A DNA stretch of 49,590 nt from Clostridiaceae bacterium (GTDB taxonomy: Bacteria; Bacillota; Clostridia; DSM-8532): NCBI GenBank assembly GCA_012727625.1, contig JAAYGP010000274.1:1-49590 (forward strand). Direction: 5' to 3'. A program made the position numbers and the translations under genes. The notes under the pieces were generated by a model that saw only the letters and a list, made by a program, of their open reading frames with translations, was not told where the DNA came from and did not search any database. How positions within the stretch are numbered: position 1 is the first letter of the stretch; each line of letters opens with the position of its first letter. Positions 1 to 10,001 of the stretch are shown piece after piece.

Positions 1-2198
1 TAGCAACCGATAATGAAAAGCTACAGTTATAGAGCGATTTAAAGATACTCAAAGGCACATACGGCGACTATCGTTTAAATGATAAACTAACCAGAAGTGA
101 GGCTTCTGCACTCGCTGTCAGAATTTTAGGAAAGGAATTGCATGTCCTTGTTGATTCGGCAAATTACAGAAAAACAAAATACCCCGATGTGGATGAAACA
201 CAGTGGTATGCGCCTTATGTAGGATATTGCACTGAACAGGGCATTTTGTCAGGAGATACTTCCGGTAATTATCTGCCCGATGAATTCATAACAGAAAAGA
301 GCTTTTTAAAAATTATCCTTGGTGTTCTTGGATATGAGAATAATATTGATTATACCTGGGCGAACATATACAAAAAAGCTTTTGAAGAAGGGTTGGTAAC
401 GGATTTATCATACATAGCAAAAGTGGAAGATAATACTGAATTTACGCGTAGAGACGCAGTAAATATCATGTACAATGCTTTATTATTAAAAATTAAGAAC
501 ACAGAGAAAGAACTTTTTCATAGATTGATAGATGAAAACATTATAACAACTGAAGAAGCGGTGGAACTGGGACTTATAGAAATAATAGAAGACGAAATAA
601 TTACAGAGATAGAAGAATTGCTTGTTTTTGATCATAACAATGTTACTATTATGTTTAATGAAGAAATAAAATCATTCGGACAGATAAAGATTTACCAGAC
701 AAACAATGAAAATAAATTACTTGCTTTTGGAATAGAAGAAGCAAGTGATGACTATATAATACTTAAAACGGAAAAACAAACACCTGGACTGGAATATACT
801 ATAGAAATTCGGGAAGTTGAGGATTTACACGGAAACATAGCAGATGAAATATATGGTGCTTTTATCGGATTTATGAAAGAAACCGTAGAATCAGACTTCT
901 TCCGCATTCAGAAAATTGAACCGTTAAATGAAAGGTCAATAAAAATATACTATACTCATCCTGTTAATTTAAATGTTGAGAATGCTTTATATTACAATAT
1001 ATTTAACAACAACTATATTTTTGCCTCAGGAGAAAGAGATCAGATTTTGGTACGTACTGTCACGTCCGAAGATAACTGCGTTCAATTAACATTAAAGAAT
1101 GGTACCTTTAATGAGGGAGAACAGTACAGGGTTGAGATTGATGGCAGTATGACCAGCGCATATGGTGTAAAGCTTAATGATGGATATGGAGACGAAATGG
1201 CTTTTTCAGCTGTTTCCGGACAATCAGATAGTTTCATGCTACTTGAGGTTGTGCCGTATAAATATAATGTAATACTGCTTAGCTTTAACAAGGAAGTGAA
1301 TCCATTCCTCGCGCAGCAGATTTATAATTATTATGTTGCAGATAAAGATTTTAAACCTATTGCCATTGAAAGTGTCACTGTGGAAAGCCAAGGCTTAAGA
1401 ATCGGTGAAGTTGTATATCTTCAATTGAAGGAAAGTATGAACAGATACGCAAAATATTACGTTACAATAAATAATCTTAATGATGTTACAAGACAGGAAT
1501 TTATAACGGAAAGAACATATTCTTTCGAGGCAGATTTCGGTTATGATGAGAGTCTTGAGATTGTTGATATTACACCAAGAGACAAGCAAACTGTGGAAGT
1601 GTATTTTTCCAATATGCTTGATCCGAGTACTGCTGAAATTATAGATTATTACACTATTACATTAAGAAATGGTACAACCACTGTTTATCCTAAGGGTGTT
1701 CGTTACGACAGAAATATACATCCTTACAGGGTTACAATGTTTTTTGATGAAAATGATTTGGAGGAAAAGAGAGAATATGAATTGAAAGTAAGCTTTGATA
1801 TTAAGGACTATCTTGGGAATAAGGCTGGTGCTACGTTAAGAAGAAGATTTCATGCCTCGGATGTGGAGAAAGCTGCACCATCTCTTGAAGAGGTAAAGCC
1901 AATATCAACAAATGCAATAAAGCTTGTTACTAATAAGGAATTGGCATTTACACTGACAAACCTCCAGCCGGCAAACTATACACTGGAGTATAATTATCAA
2001 GGTATGAGCGTAAAGAAACTTCCATTAAGCGTTCTATACATTAATGCGAAAACTTTGGTATTGATGTTCGATAAATTGGATTATGGTGTCCAATACACAC
2101 TGCGAATAAATGCAATGGAAGATTTTTCGGGCACAGTATATAAAGTGACCGGAGATGGCACAAACTACGTTGACTTTATTCTTGAAAAACAGGAGTAA
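1..2198 (+). CDS. SLH-domain surface protein with Ig-like repeats (5' partial, in-frame amber near the window edge)
   Basis: The protein is probably exported and anchored to secondary cell-wall polymer by SLH domains. In the frame ending at 2198, about 42-135 encodes an SLH-like segment (LKGTYGDYRLNDKLTRSEA), 180-335 a second (YPDVDETQWYAPYVGY) and about 352-485 a third. The rest resembles SbsA-type Ig-like repeats, for example IVDITPRDKQTVEVYFS near 1560. The same frame is open from base 3 but has a TAG at 30-32, with SLH-compatible sequence on both sides, so this may be a disrupted gene or a sequence error. No signal peptide is visible because the gene starts outside the window. A TTG at 138 preceded by AGGAAAGGAA could be an internal start, but it would cut into the first SLH repeat. 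The family is clear; the exact role is unknown. Confidence 0.75.
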
Positions 2199-2269
2199 GT
2201 GATATATTTGAACAAAGTGTAAATTATAATATGTAACAAAAACGTAAAAACCCCTTTACAACAATTTTA

Positions 2270-2298
2270 TTGACAATGGATAAAAACTTTGATACGAT
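2270..2298 (+). promoter_or_regulatory. SigA-type promoter upstream of the EPS locus
   Basis: TTGACA at 2270-2275 is followed by a 17-base spacer and TACGAT at 2293-2298. The -10 box overlaps the left arm of the hairpin at 2294-2324, so the two signals share bases. It would give a leader of about 250 bases before the regulator gene at 2554. Confidence 0.5.
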
Positions 2299-2331
2299 TT
2301 TGTTCAGAAGTTGAACAAAATCGTTTCTTTT
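2294..2331 (+). terminator. Rho-independent terminator after the SLH gene
   Basis: A perfect 12-base-pair inverted repeat, ACGATTTTGTTC (2294-2305) and GAACAAAATCGT (2313-2324), encloses a 7-base loop and is followed by TTCTTTTT. It lies about 100 bases after the SLH stop codon. Because it overlaps the promoter above, the palindrome could also serve as an operator. Confidence 0.75.
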
Positions 2332-2553
2332 TATCCCGGTGTTTCGGCCCGGTGTAAAATAAACGAGGTCAAATGATACAACAAAGGCATTAATTCCGGG
2401 AGATTTGCTAATCAAAACCATAAAGTTCTTTAAGCGGTTTTAAGCGAAATCAAACCGGTGTTTTAATGTCTGATGGCGAAGCTGTGTCATTTTTTGTATT
2501 TTTTATGAACTTGTTCAGCTAAGGACAAAGAGCAAAAATCTTTACGTGAGGAT

Positions 2554-3060
2554 ATGACAAACGAACTTGAAATCCTAAAAAGCGTAGACGAAAAAAACAA
2601 TATAACACAAAGAGAACTTGCCAGACGGACAGGCCTGTCACTTGGGTCTGTCAATGTTTTGCTGAAAAAGCTCATACATAAAGGCCTTTTAAAGATCGAA
2701 CACGTCAATTCAAGGACGATTAGATATATGCTCACTCCCAAGGGTTTAATGGAAAAGGTGAGGCTTACATATCAGTATATTGTTATATCATACAATCGCA
2801 TTTTATCAATTGAGAGAAAAATTGAACAGGTGACGGAGGATTTCAAAGGTTGTCAAATCGTCCTTCTGGGCGAGAAAGATGAGCTTTTTGAAATAATATC
2901 AGGAAAATTGAAATCCATGAATATACATTTCATATTTACAAATGACAACAAGAACTTATTGCAGTATAATGATGAAGAATACATAATTCTTACCTGGAGT
3001 CCGGACCATCTTGATAAGGAATTCAGTAATTACAACAATATTATTAATGTTTTAAGTTAA
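2554..3060 (+). CDS. MarR-type EPS-associated transcriptional regulator
   Basis: This 168-residue protein has an N-terminal winged helix-turn-helix (about residues 5-70, with ITQRELARRTGLSLGSVN) in which wing residues such as TIRYMLTPKG are recognisable. The second half has a short alpha/beta look and may sense or dimerise. Similar small MarR-like proteins are known as the first gene of many exopolysaccharide loci, and this one sits directly ahead of a Wzz-like gene. The ATG at 2554 follows a GTGAGGA ribosome binding site. It is likely to control the locus from the promoter at 2270; the ligand, if any, is unknown. Confidence 0.8.
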   Translation: MTNELEILKSVDEKNNITQRELARRTGLSLGSVNVLLKKLIHKGLLKIEHVNSRTIRYMLTPKGLMEKVRLTYQYIVISYNRILSIERKIEQVTEDFKGCQIVLLGEKDELFEIISGKLKSMNIHFIFTNDNKNLLQYNDEEYIILTWSPDHLDKEFSNYNNIINVLS

Positions 3061-3080
3061 CAGCCGAAAGGGGTATTGGA

Positions 3081-4448
3081 ATGGAAGAGATTTCTTTAAG
3101 GGAAATAATTGAAGCACTATGGAAAGGTAAATGGATAATAGCGCTGGTAACAATTATTGCGCTGGTATTGGGAGGGGTTGGTACGTACCTGATGATTCCC
3201 GGTTCTCAAAGTGTTGTTACCATAATAGAGATTAACTACCCCGGTATTGAGAACGGCAAAAATCCCGATGGCACAGAATTTGATATAAGACAGCTGACAT
3301 CCCCTTATGTTATTGACAGAGCTTTGAAAGCAACCGGCTTAAACAGCACAGGTATTAAGCCTGAGGAAGTAAGAAGAAATATAGACATAAATCCTATTGT
3401 GCCGAATGAAATTGTACAGCTGGCTGAAACAATGATAAAGCAGGGCAAGGAATATGTTTATTACCCCAGTGAATTTAAGATTTCCTATAAGGTTAACAAA
3501 GCTTTTTCATATAACCAGGGAATAGCATTAATAGATGCTGTTATAGATGAATACAAGAAATACTTCTATGCCCTTTATTCCGATGTAAAAACAATTGAAA
3601 ACGCTATTGTCTCTCTTGACTATACAGCATATGATTACCCTGATGTTGTGGAAGTCATTTCCACGCAAATAGATGGCATTATGGAGTTTTTAGTGGAAAA
3701 GACCGAGGAAGATGCCAATTTCAGATCGTCAGGAACAAGTTACACTTTTGCTGACCTTAACCGCAGCTTTGGAATACTGAAAACCGTTGACACAAGCAAG
3801 CTTGAATCTATTGTGAACGCGAACACGCTTACAAAGGATCGTGATAAGCTAATTAAAGATTATGAATACAGAGTTAAGCGTATGGAACTGGAGAGAGCAA
3901 AGAAGAACAGCGAAGCTGAGGAAGCCCGCAAACTGATGGAAGAATTTAAGAAAGAGGATCTTGTTCTCATTCCGAACAGCGGAGGAAATGAGCTTAGGAC
4001 AGAAAACCCCGTATCATACTACAATACCCTGGCTGAGACCGCTATAACAGCAAGTGTTGAAGCAACGGGGCTTCAGCATGAGATTGAATATTATAAAAAA
4101 GAAATTGAACGTTTGAATGCGGCTACGGGTTCGAATAGTACTTCGCTAACTCAGGAGGCTGATCAAATGATCGAAGTTATAAAAACAAAGCTTTTAAGTT
4201 TGATCAACCTTACAAACAAAACCCTTGATGATTATTATTCTTATAAATACGGTGAAAGCATAAAACAGGTAATTCCTTCTGAGATGGTATCAGGAGTAAG
4301 CATATTAAAAAACATGGCTATTGCACTTGCAGCTGGGATTATACTTGGTGTATTCATAGTGTTTGCGCGATATTACTGGAAAATTACCGAGGTAAAGACA
4401 GAAGATAGTTCTAACAAGACTGAAGACGTTCAGAAGATAAGGGATTAA
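3081..4448 (+). CDS. Wzz-family polysaccharide chain-length determinant / co-polymerase
   Basis: The 455-residue protein has the standard Wzz plan: a short cytosolic start, a membrane helix at about residues 18-37, a long extracytoplasmic part with coiled-coil segments (about 240-390), and a second membrane helix at about 412-432. No Walker motifs or tyrosine cluster follow, so it is the co-polymerase without a fused BY-kinase, and no separate kinase or phosphatase gene is seen in the locus. In this family the protein sets polymer length together with Wzy. It sits 20 bases after the regulator and 1 base before the ligase/polymerase gene, which suggests one transcript. Confidence 0.85.
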   Translation: MEEISLREIIEALWKGKWIIALVTIIALVLGGVGTYLMIPGSQSVVTIIEINYPGIENGKNPDGTEFDIRQLTSPYVIDRALKATGLNSTGIKPEEVRRNIDINPIVPNEIVQLAETMIKQGKEYVYYPSEFKISYKVNKAFSYNQGIALIDAVIDEYKKYFYALYSDVKTIENAIVSLDYTAYDYPDVVEVISTQIDGIMEFLVEKTEEDANFRSSGTSYTFADLNRSFGILKTVDTSKLESIVNANTLTKDRDKLIKDYEYRVKRMELERAKKNSEAEEARKLMEEFKKEDLVLIPNSGGNELRTENPVSYYNTLAETAITASVEATGLQHEIEYYKKEIERLNAATGSNSTSLTQEADQMIEVIKTKLLSLINLTNKTLDDYYSYKYGESIKQVIPSEMVSGVSILKNMAIALAAGIILGVFIVFARYYWKITEVKTEDSSNKTEDVQKIRD

Positions 4449-4449
4449 A

Positions 4450-7400
4450 ATGGGAAAACAAAAAAATAAGAAGATTAAGACAGCTAATAATGATAATATT
4501 TTAAACAAAATAAAAACATTCCTTATTGCAGCATTGGCATTTATAATTTTCTATCCGCCATATCTGCAGGGACTGTTTTTTGAAAAGCATGTACTACCTA
4601 CAGGAATTTTTGTATTTGCAGTATTCATAATTTTTTTAGTATATAAATGGCTTAAAAGGGATTTTTCTTTCTTAAAAACACCAATTGAATATATTGCCCT
4701 GGCATTTGTTGCTGTATATTTCATATCAATATTCAACGCAGTACACACCCGCTCTGCAATAATTGAATGGCTGAAGTACTGCATGTATTTTGCGGTATTT
4801 TATATGATTACTGAGCTTGCAGATGATTTGAAGACAAGGCTTTTGTTTTTATGGATGATAATAGCCTCCGCTGTGGGTGTGTCCATAATTGGCCTTGATT
4901 CAGCCAATGGTAGCAGGCTTGTCGGTGTTCTTAACAGAATTTTCAACATATTCGGGTACAAAGGGGATATGTTCTTTGGCCTTTTTGTAGGAAACAGAAT
5001 AAATTCCACTCTTCAATATCCAAATGCCCTTGCTTCCTATGTAATGGCAGTGTTTTTTATTACCATTGGCATGTTGATTGTTCAGAAAAAATGGTGGCAA
5101 AAGGCTATAACAGGGATTTGCAGCTTTATTCTCTTTACAACCTTTATACTGACACACAGCCGCGGAGCTCAACTATTATTCCCGGTTGCATTATTAATCT
5201 TCTTTTTAGCTGCTCCTAAAGGCAACAGAATTAAAGCCGTTACACATGTTATAATGTTATCAGTACCGACTGTGGTATTTGTTCTAATGATTAATCCACA
5301 TCTTTCTGGTGACAACTTTAATATAAAGGTGTTCGGACTGTTATTGGCAGGCATTGTTTTGTCAGGTTTAATTGGGATTGTTTCAGGATTTATTGCGACA
5401 GCACTGCAAAAAATTAATTGGAAAATATATGCTGGATTGATTACTGTTTCAGCGGCATTGGTTATAGCCGGAGGAATATATTTAATTAACCAATCAGTCC
5501 CTGTTGAGCTGAAGCATGAGATAACTGCGGAAGATACGATTCAATCAGTCTCAAAGGATGTAGCCTTAAAGCCTGGCAAAGAATATATTTTATCCTATGA
5601 AGCTGAGGCATGGATGGAAGAGGTAAAACCATATGCATACTTCATAAGGTTATTTAGTAAAAGCAATAGTAATATTTTATTTGGTGGAAGCCCACAACTT
5701 TTAAGAGAAGAATTACCTGCAACAAATGGTGTTGAAGAGAGAAGCATAAAATTCATTACTCCTGAAGACAGTAAGCTAATTTCAATTTATTTCTCAAATT
5801 ATTATGCCGGAACAGGTGTTAAAGTTAATAATATTAAGATTATTAATCCGGAAACCAATAAAATTTTAAAAGAAATTGCTTTAAAAAATAAATACAATCT
5901 GGATAGTATTATTAACAGGTTTCAAAACATATGGTTTCAAAATAGTCTTTTAACGAGGGCTATTTTTTATAAAGATGGATTTGAGATATTCAAAGATCGC
6001 TGGTTTTTAGGTGGTGGCGGCGGCGCTTGGAACTATTTATATCGCCAATACCAGTCATATAACTATGCGAGCAGCCAGGCACATAATTTCCCACTCCAAT
6101 TAGGGATAGAAACAGGCATCATGGGGCTATTAGTGCTATTATGTCTTATCATTGTAATTGCTCATACGTATATCAAATATTATAAAAAAGAAAAGCAACA
6201 GAATAATCAAGAGGATAGAATTAAAGATGATGATACAAAAATAGCAGAAAGATTCTTAAATTCATCAGTAATTGTAGCTATAGCAGCTTTATTATTACAT
6301 TCAGTTATTGACTTTGATTTTTCTGAAGCATCTATGCTCTTTTTGTTTTGGCAGCTTATTGCTTTATTTGGAAGTAGTATGAGAGAAACGTTAATGACAT
6401 CTGAAATGCCCCCCTTTATATTTAATAATGTTCGAAAAAGCAAGAAAAATGTTATAACAAAGACAGGGGTTGTTGCTGGAATACTGTGTACAGCTATAAC
6501 TCTTGGTTTTTCTTTTAGTTTTTTTATTGCAACATCTTTCGCACAGAATGCTTACGGACATTTAAAGAATAATAATATTCAAAAGGCGATAGACAGTATT
6601 TATAAAGCTATTAGTTTTGATGGATTCAATGAGAAATATATTACAGGCTATAACCCGGTACCTGCAAGACCGGATATAAAGACAGGCTTGGCAGAACTGT
6701 TGTTTATTAAAAATGATTCACTAAAAAGCTTAGAGCAAAATGGTGAAAAGACGCCTGAAAGTGAAGTGCTTATACTCCAGCAGCAGTTTACTGATGTGAA
6801 TAAACGTATAAATGAGCTTGAAAAAAACGCAGCGAACAATTTAAACTTGGCAAGTAACATAGCAAGCTTTTACTTTAAAACAGGGCAAACAGAAAAGGGG
6901 TTAGAATATCTCAATACTGCTATAGATCAATTTCCTTTTGAACCATCTCTATGGCATTCAAAGGTTGATGTATACTTTCAACTGATGAGTACTAATTTTA
7001 ATAAAGGTGACTATGATCGTGCAAAAGAATATATCGATTCCGGATTGAATATAATTAGTGAAGTTATAGAAGTAAACAAAAGAAATATGAATCCCTTTGT
7101 TTTCAAGGAAGAAACGATCACCTTATTACAGAAACTACAATTTATGCATGATTATTGGGATAAAGATGAACTTAAAGATATTAATAAAATTGTACATTAT
7201 AGCATTCTTAACTTAGATGTAAATATGGACGGTATGCCAGATCAATGGGGAATTAATGAAACAGCATTTATTAATGTTTCAATAATTGATAATAGTATGG
7301 GAATAAAAGCGTCAGGAAGAAACTTCATCTATAGCCAACCTGATGTTAAATTTGAAAAAGGTAAGACATATCAAATTGATGTAAAGTTTAAAAGTCCTGT

Positions 7401-7581
7401 AGAGAATATAGCATATTATGTAGTTGGAATAACACCAAATACACTACCTTTAATTCAGGTTGATGGAAAGTATTCAGCAGACCTGATGATTGAGAATGAG
7501 CCAAATGAAAATGGTAATCAGTTCAGATTATATCTCGAATCAGACTGTGTTATTGAAAGAATAAATATAAAGGAGAAATAA
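4450..7581 (+). CDS. Large O-antigen ligase/polymerase-family membrane protein with TPR and C-terminal extension
   Basis: At 1043 residues this is about twice the usual length for the Wzy_C/WaaL family. Roughly residues 1-320 hold about ten membrane helices with a short HSRG motif near residue 237. A periplasm-like domain inserts at about 345-480. The conserved ligase loop (LGGGGGAWNYLYRQYQSY, then SSQAHNFPLQLG) lies at about 518-550, followed by more helices. From about 690 there is a soluble tail with TPR-like repeats, and the last 110 residues look like a small beta-rich, possibly carbohydrate-binding domain. Family members join glycans to a lipid or protein acceptor or polymerise repeat units. 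Since a separate Wzy lies at 14485, a ligase or second polymerase role is inferred. Confidence 0.8.
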   Translation: MGKQKNKKIKTANNDNILNKIKTFLIAALAFIIFYPPYLQGLFFEKHVLPTGIFVFAVFIIFLVYKWLKRDFSFLKTPIEYIALAFVAVYFISIFNAVHTRSAIIEWLKYCMYFAVFYMITELADDLKTRLLFLWMIIASAVGVSIIGLDSANGSRLVGVLNRIFNIFGYKGDMFFGLFVGNRINSTLQYPNALASYVMAVFFITIGMLIVQKKWWQKAITGICSFILFTTFILTHSRGAQLLFPVALLIFFLAAPKGNRIKAVTHVIMLSVPTVVFVLMINPHLSGDNFNIKVFGLLLAGIVLSGLIGIVSGFIATALQKINWKIYAGLITVSAALVIAGGIYLINQSVPVELKHEITAEDTIQSVSKDVALKPGKEYILSYEAEAWMEEVKPYAYFIRLFSKSNSNILFGGSPQLLREELPATNGVEERSIKFITPEDSKLISIYFSNYYAGTGVKVNNIKIINPETNKILKEIALKNKYNLDSIINRFQNIWFQNSLLTRAIFYKDGFEIFKDRWFLGGGGGAWNYLYRQYQSYNYASSQAHNFPLQLGIETGIMGLLVLLCLIIVIAHTYIKYYKKEKQQNNQEDRIKDDDTKIAERFLNSSVIVAIAALLLHSVIDFDFSEASMLFLFWQLIALFGSSMRETLMTSEMPPFIFNNVRKSKKNVITKTGVVAGILCTAITLGFSFSFFIATSFAQNAYGHLKNNNIQKAIDSIYKAISFDGFNEKYITGYNPVPARPDIKTGLAELLFIKNDSLKSLEQNGEKTPESEVLILQQQFTDVNKRINELEKNAANNLNLASNIASFYFKTGQTEKGLEYLNTAIDQFPFEPSLWHSKVDVYFQLMSTNFNKGDYDRAKEYIDSGLNIISEVIEVNKRNMNPFVFKEETITLLQKLQFMHDYWDKDELKDINKIVHYSILNLDVNMDGMPDQWGINETAFINVSIIDNSMGIKASGRNFIYSQPDVKFEKGKTYQIDVKFKSPVENIAYYVVGITPNTLPLIQVDGKYSADLMIENEPNENGNQFRLYLESDCVIERINIKEK

Positions 7582-7858
7582 CAGGTAAAATACTACTATA
7601 TACATTAGAAATAACTAATTAAGTGAAGGCCATTAGAATAAAAACAAGAAAGAGACGCTTAGATACGAAATTGTTGCAATGTCTTTTACCATGATATCGA
7701 GGAATTCTTCAATTACACTGTTAATGCTTACTGTTTTTTTGATTTAAAGCCAACTGTAACTGCATTGTATTACTAAGAATTTGGATTTAACGCTCATTGT
7801 TTTATTGAGGATATTGGAAACTTCTGAGAGTATATATATGATTTAAGGAGAATTGATA

Positions 7859-8692
7859 ATGCCTTTGAAATTAATGTATATCACAAACTCTCCGATGGTC
7901 GCTACCATTGCTGAGCAAAGTGGTGTTGATAGAATTTGGATAGATCTTGAACATATGGGAAAAGAAGAACGTCAACGTGGAATGAATAGCGTAAAGTCAA
8001 ACCACAAACTCGCAGACGTAGCTATGCTGCGTCCTTATGTGAAAAACTCAGAGTTGATGGTTAGAGTCAATCCGCTACATGAAAATTCAAGAGTTGAAAT
8101 AGATGAAGTAATTACCAGCGGAGCAGATTTGGTTATGTTACCAATGTTTAGAACCGTTGATGATGCTTTTCGTTTTGTAGATATTGTTGGTGGTAGAGCT
8201 AAGGTTATGCTCTTGGTGGAAACTGCAGAAGCCATTGAGAATTTGGATGAGATTGTGAAGGTTTCCGGAATTGATGAAATCCATATCGGCTTGAATGATT
8301 TACATTTGGCGTATGGTTTGAATTTTATGTTTGAACTTGTAGCTGATGGAACAATAGATAAAGCCTGCGAAATTATACGTTCAGCCGATATTCCTTTTGG
8401 CTTCGGTGGTGTTGCTAAATTGGGTGAGGGGCTTCTTCCTGCTGAATATGTTCTTGCAGAGCATTATCGTCTTGGTTCTTCTATGGTTATTCTTTCACGT
8501 ACGTTCTGTAATACTTGGTTGAGCAAAGAAGAAGTGGAACTGAAAAATGTATTCTCAACTGGAGTAAAGAAATTAAGAGATTATGAGACTATGCTAGTAC
8601 AACAAGATGATTTATATTTCATTAAAATGCATAAAAAAGTTCAGGAAATAGTTTATTCCATAAGCAAAGAAATAAAAAATAAGAGAGGATAA
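7859..8692 (+). CDS. HpcH/HpaI-family aldolase
   Basis: This is a class II, metal-dependent pyruvate-type aldolase of the HpcH/HpaI fold, which forms or splits 4-hydroxy-2-oxo acids. The 277-residue protein shows the D-x-E-H active-site segment (D29, E31, H32 in WIDLEH), a metal-ligand glutamate in VMLLVETAEA, and a metal-ligand aspartate in HIGLNDLHLAYG. I start it at ATG 7859 because AAGGAG at 7845-7850 is 8 bases away; the in-frame TTG at 7853 is only 2 bases from it. It is followed after 4 bases by a PLP decarboxylase, and an aminotransferase lies two genes on, so it probably serves a small biosynthetic branch feeding the glycan. The substrate is unknown. Confidence 0.8.
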   Translation: MPLKLMYITNSPMVATIAEQSGVDRIWIDLEHMGKEERQRGMNSVKSNHKLADVAMLRPYVKNSELMVRVNPLHENSRVEIDEVITSGADLVMLPMFRTVDDAFRFVDIVGGRAKVMLLVETAEAIENLDEIVKVSGIDEIHIGLNDLHLAYGLNFMFELVADGTIDKACEIIRSADIPFGFGGVAKLGEGLLPAEYVLAEHYRLGSSMVILSRTFCNTWLSKEEVELKNVFSTGVKKLRDYETMLVQQDDLYFIKMHKKVQEIVYSISKEIKNKRG

Positions 8693-8696
8693 AGAA

Positions 8697-9920
8697 ATGA
8701 AACTTAGTTCAGATATTATTGCCGAATTGAGTAAGCAATATGGTGATGCATTCTATTTATTACATTCTAAGCGATTTGAACAAAATTTTATTGAACTAAA
8801 AAAAGCATTTACAGATATTTACCCGAAGTTTAATATAGCGTATTCTTATAAAACAAATTACATACCTGAACTTTGTAAAATCATAAATCGCCTTGGAGGA
8901 TATGCAGAGGTTGTTTCCGGCATGGAGTATGAAATTGCCTTGCGTATTGGTGTTTTACCAGAAAAAATTATCTGGAACGGCCCATATAAAAATGCCGAAA
9001 AGGTTCAGGAACTGCTTCTGGCTGGTGGTATTGTCAATATCGACTCTGCTTATGAGATTGAGATGATTAAGGGGATTGCTGAACAAAACCCTGAAAAGAC
9101 TCTAAAAGTCGGGATTCGATGTAATTTTGATATTAATGATGGAGTCACATCACGATTTGGTTTTGATATTGAATCAAAGGATTTTCAACGAGTGTATGAG
9201 TTTTTAAGTACTACCTCTAATATTCATTTTACTGGTATGCAGTGTCACTTCGCAACTCGTGTACTCGAGACCTGGTACTCTCGTGTCAGAGGAATGTTAA
9301 AACTATTGGATAAACTAGGTATAGTACCTGAACACATTGACCTTGGCGGAGGTATGTATGGAAAGATGGCAGATTCTCTGAAGGAGCAGTTCGGTTGTTA
9401 TATTCCGACTTATACTGATTATGCTAAAGCTGCAGCATCGTTATTTGCAGACCGCTACGGAGAGTTATCATATAACCAGCAACCTCTTCTGTTAATAGAA
9501 CCTGGCAGTGCGCTCGTAGGAGATTGTATGTCATTTATTTCAAAAGTTGTTAATATAAAGGAAGTGCGTGGAAAGGCCATTGCAACATTGCTTGGTAGCA
9601 TTTATAATATCAATCCCACACTGAATACGAAGAATCCTCCAATATCTGTATTTCATATGGGTGGTGAGATAAAAGAATATACAAATCTTGATTTTGGAGG
9701 TTTCACCTGTATTGAGTCAGATTATCTTTACCGCCACTATACCGGTTCTCTTGCACAGAACGATATGGTAATGTTTGATAACGTTGGATCTTATTCAATA
9801 GTGCTTAAACCACCATTTATTTTACCTAATTTCCCCGTATTAGATATTGATGGTGATGAAGTAAAAGTGATAAAGAGGACAGAAACTTTCGATGATTTGT
9901 TCAATACATATAAGTTTTAG
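8697..9920 (+). CDS. Fold-type III PLP-dependent decarboxylase (DapDC/ODC-like)
   Basis: The 407-residue protein matches the alanine-racemase-barrel decarboxylases (diaminopimelate, ornithine and related amino acids). K52 in AYSYKTNY is the likely PLP lysine. A glycine-rich phosphate segment (HIDLGGGMYGKM) and the C-terminal barrel motif LIEPGSALVGD are present. CIESDYLY is in the place of the conserved cysteine/aspartate loop. It differs enough from lysA that I do not assign lysine biosynthesis. Its position directly after an aldolase and inside a capsule locus suggests that it decarboxylates a dedicated amino acid, perhaps to an amine or modified amino acid for the polymer. That role is inference. 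Confidence 0.75.
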   Translation: MKLSSDIIAELSKQYGDAFYLLHSKRFEQNFIELKKAFTDIYPKFNIAYSYKTNYIPELCKIINRLGGYAEVVSGMEYEIALRIGVLPEKIIWNGPYKNAEKVQELLLAGGIVNIDSAYEIEMIKGIAEQNPEKTLKVGIRCNFDINDGVTSRFGFDIESKDFQRVYEFLSTTSNIHFTGMQCHFATRVLETWYSRVRGMLKLLDKLGIVPEHIDLGGGMYGKMADSLKEQFGCYIPTYTDYAKAAASLFADRYGELSYNQQPLLLIEPGSALVGDCMSFISKVVNIKEVRGKAIATLLGSIYNINPTLNTKNPPISVFHMGGEIKEYTNLDFGGFTCIESDYLYRHYTGSLAQNDMVMFDNVGSYSIVLKPPFILPNFPVLDIDGDEVKVIKRTETFDDLFNTYKF

Positions 9921-10001
9921 TAATTTATGAGGTGCAGGAAACATATCAATCTATGAAGATTATGCGGAGATGACATTGTAAGATTAATGGAGGTTTGTGA
10001 A

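Larger units (their letters stand above)
2199..2553 (+). other. 355-base intergenic leader before the polysaccharide locus
   Basis: No credible gene lies here. It contains a promoter (2270-2298), an overlapping strong hairpin with a T-run, and three copies of CCGGTGT (in 2335-2342, 2348-2355 and 2455-2461). A short stem CGGTTT/AAACCG (2435-2440 with 2452-2457) precedes T-rich stretches around 2490-2505. The layout is compatible with attenuation or antitermination control of the downstream locus, but no known riboswitch class was recognised. Confidence 0.5.

Noticed and set aside
7582..7858. Remnant gene or RNA in the gap before the aldolase
   Set aside because: No frame, hairpin or family pattern strong enough was found.
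8697..9920. Assignment as lysA (diaminopimelate decarboxylase)
   Set aside because: Key C-terminal motifs differ and no lysine pathway genes are near.
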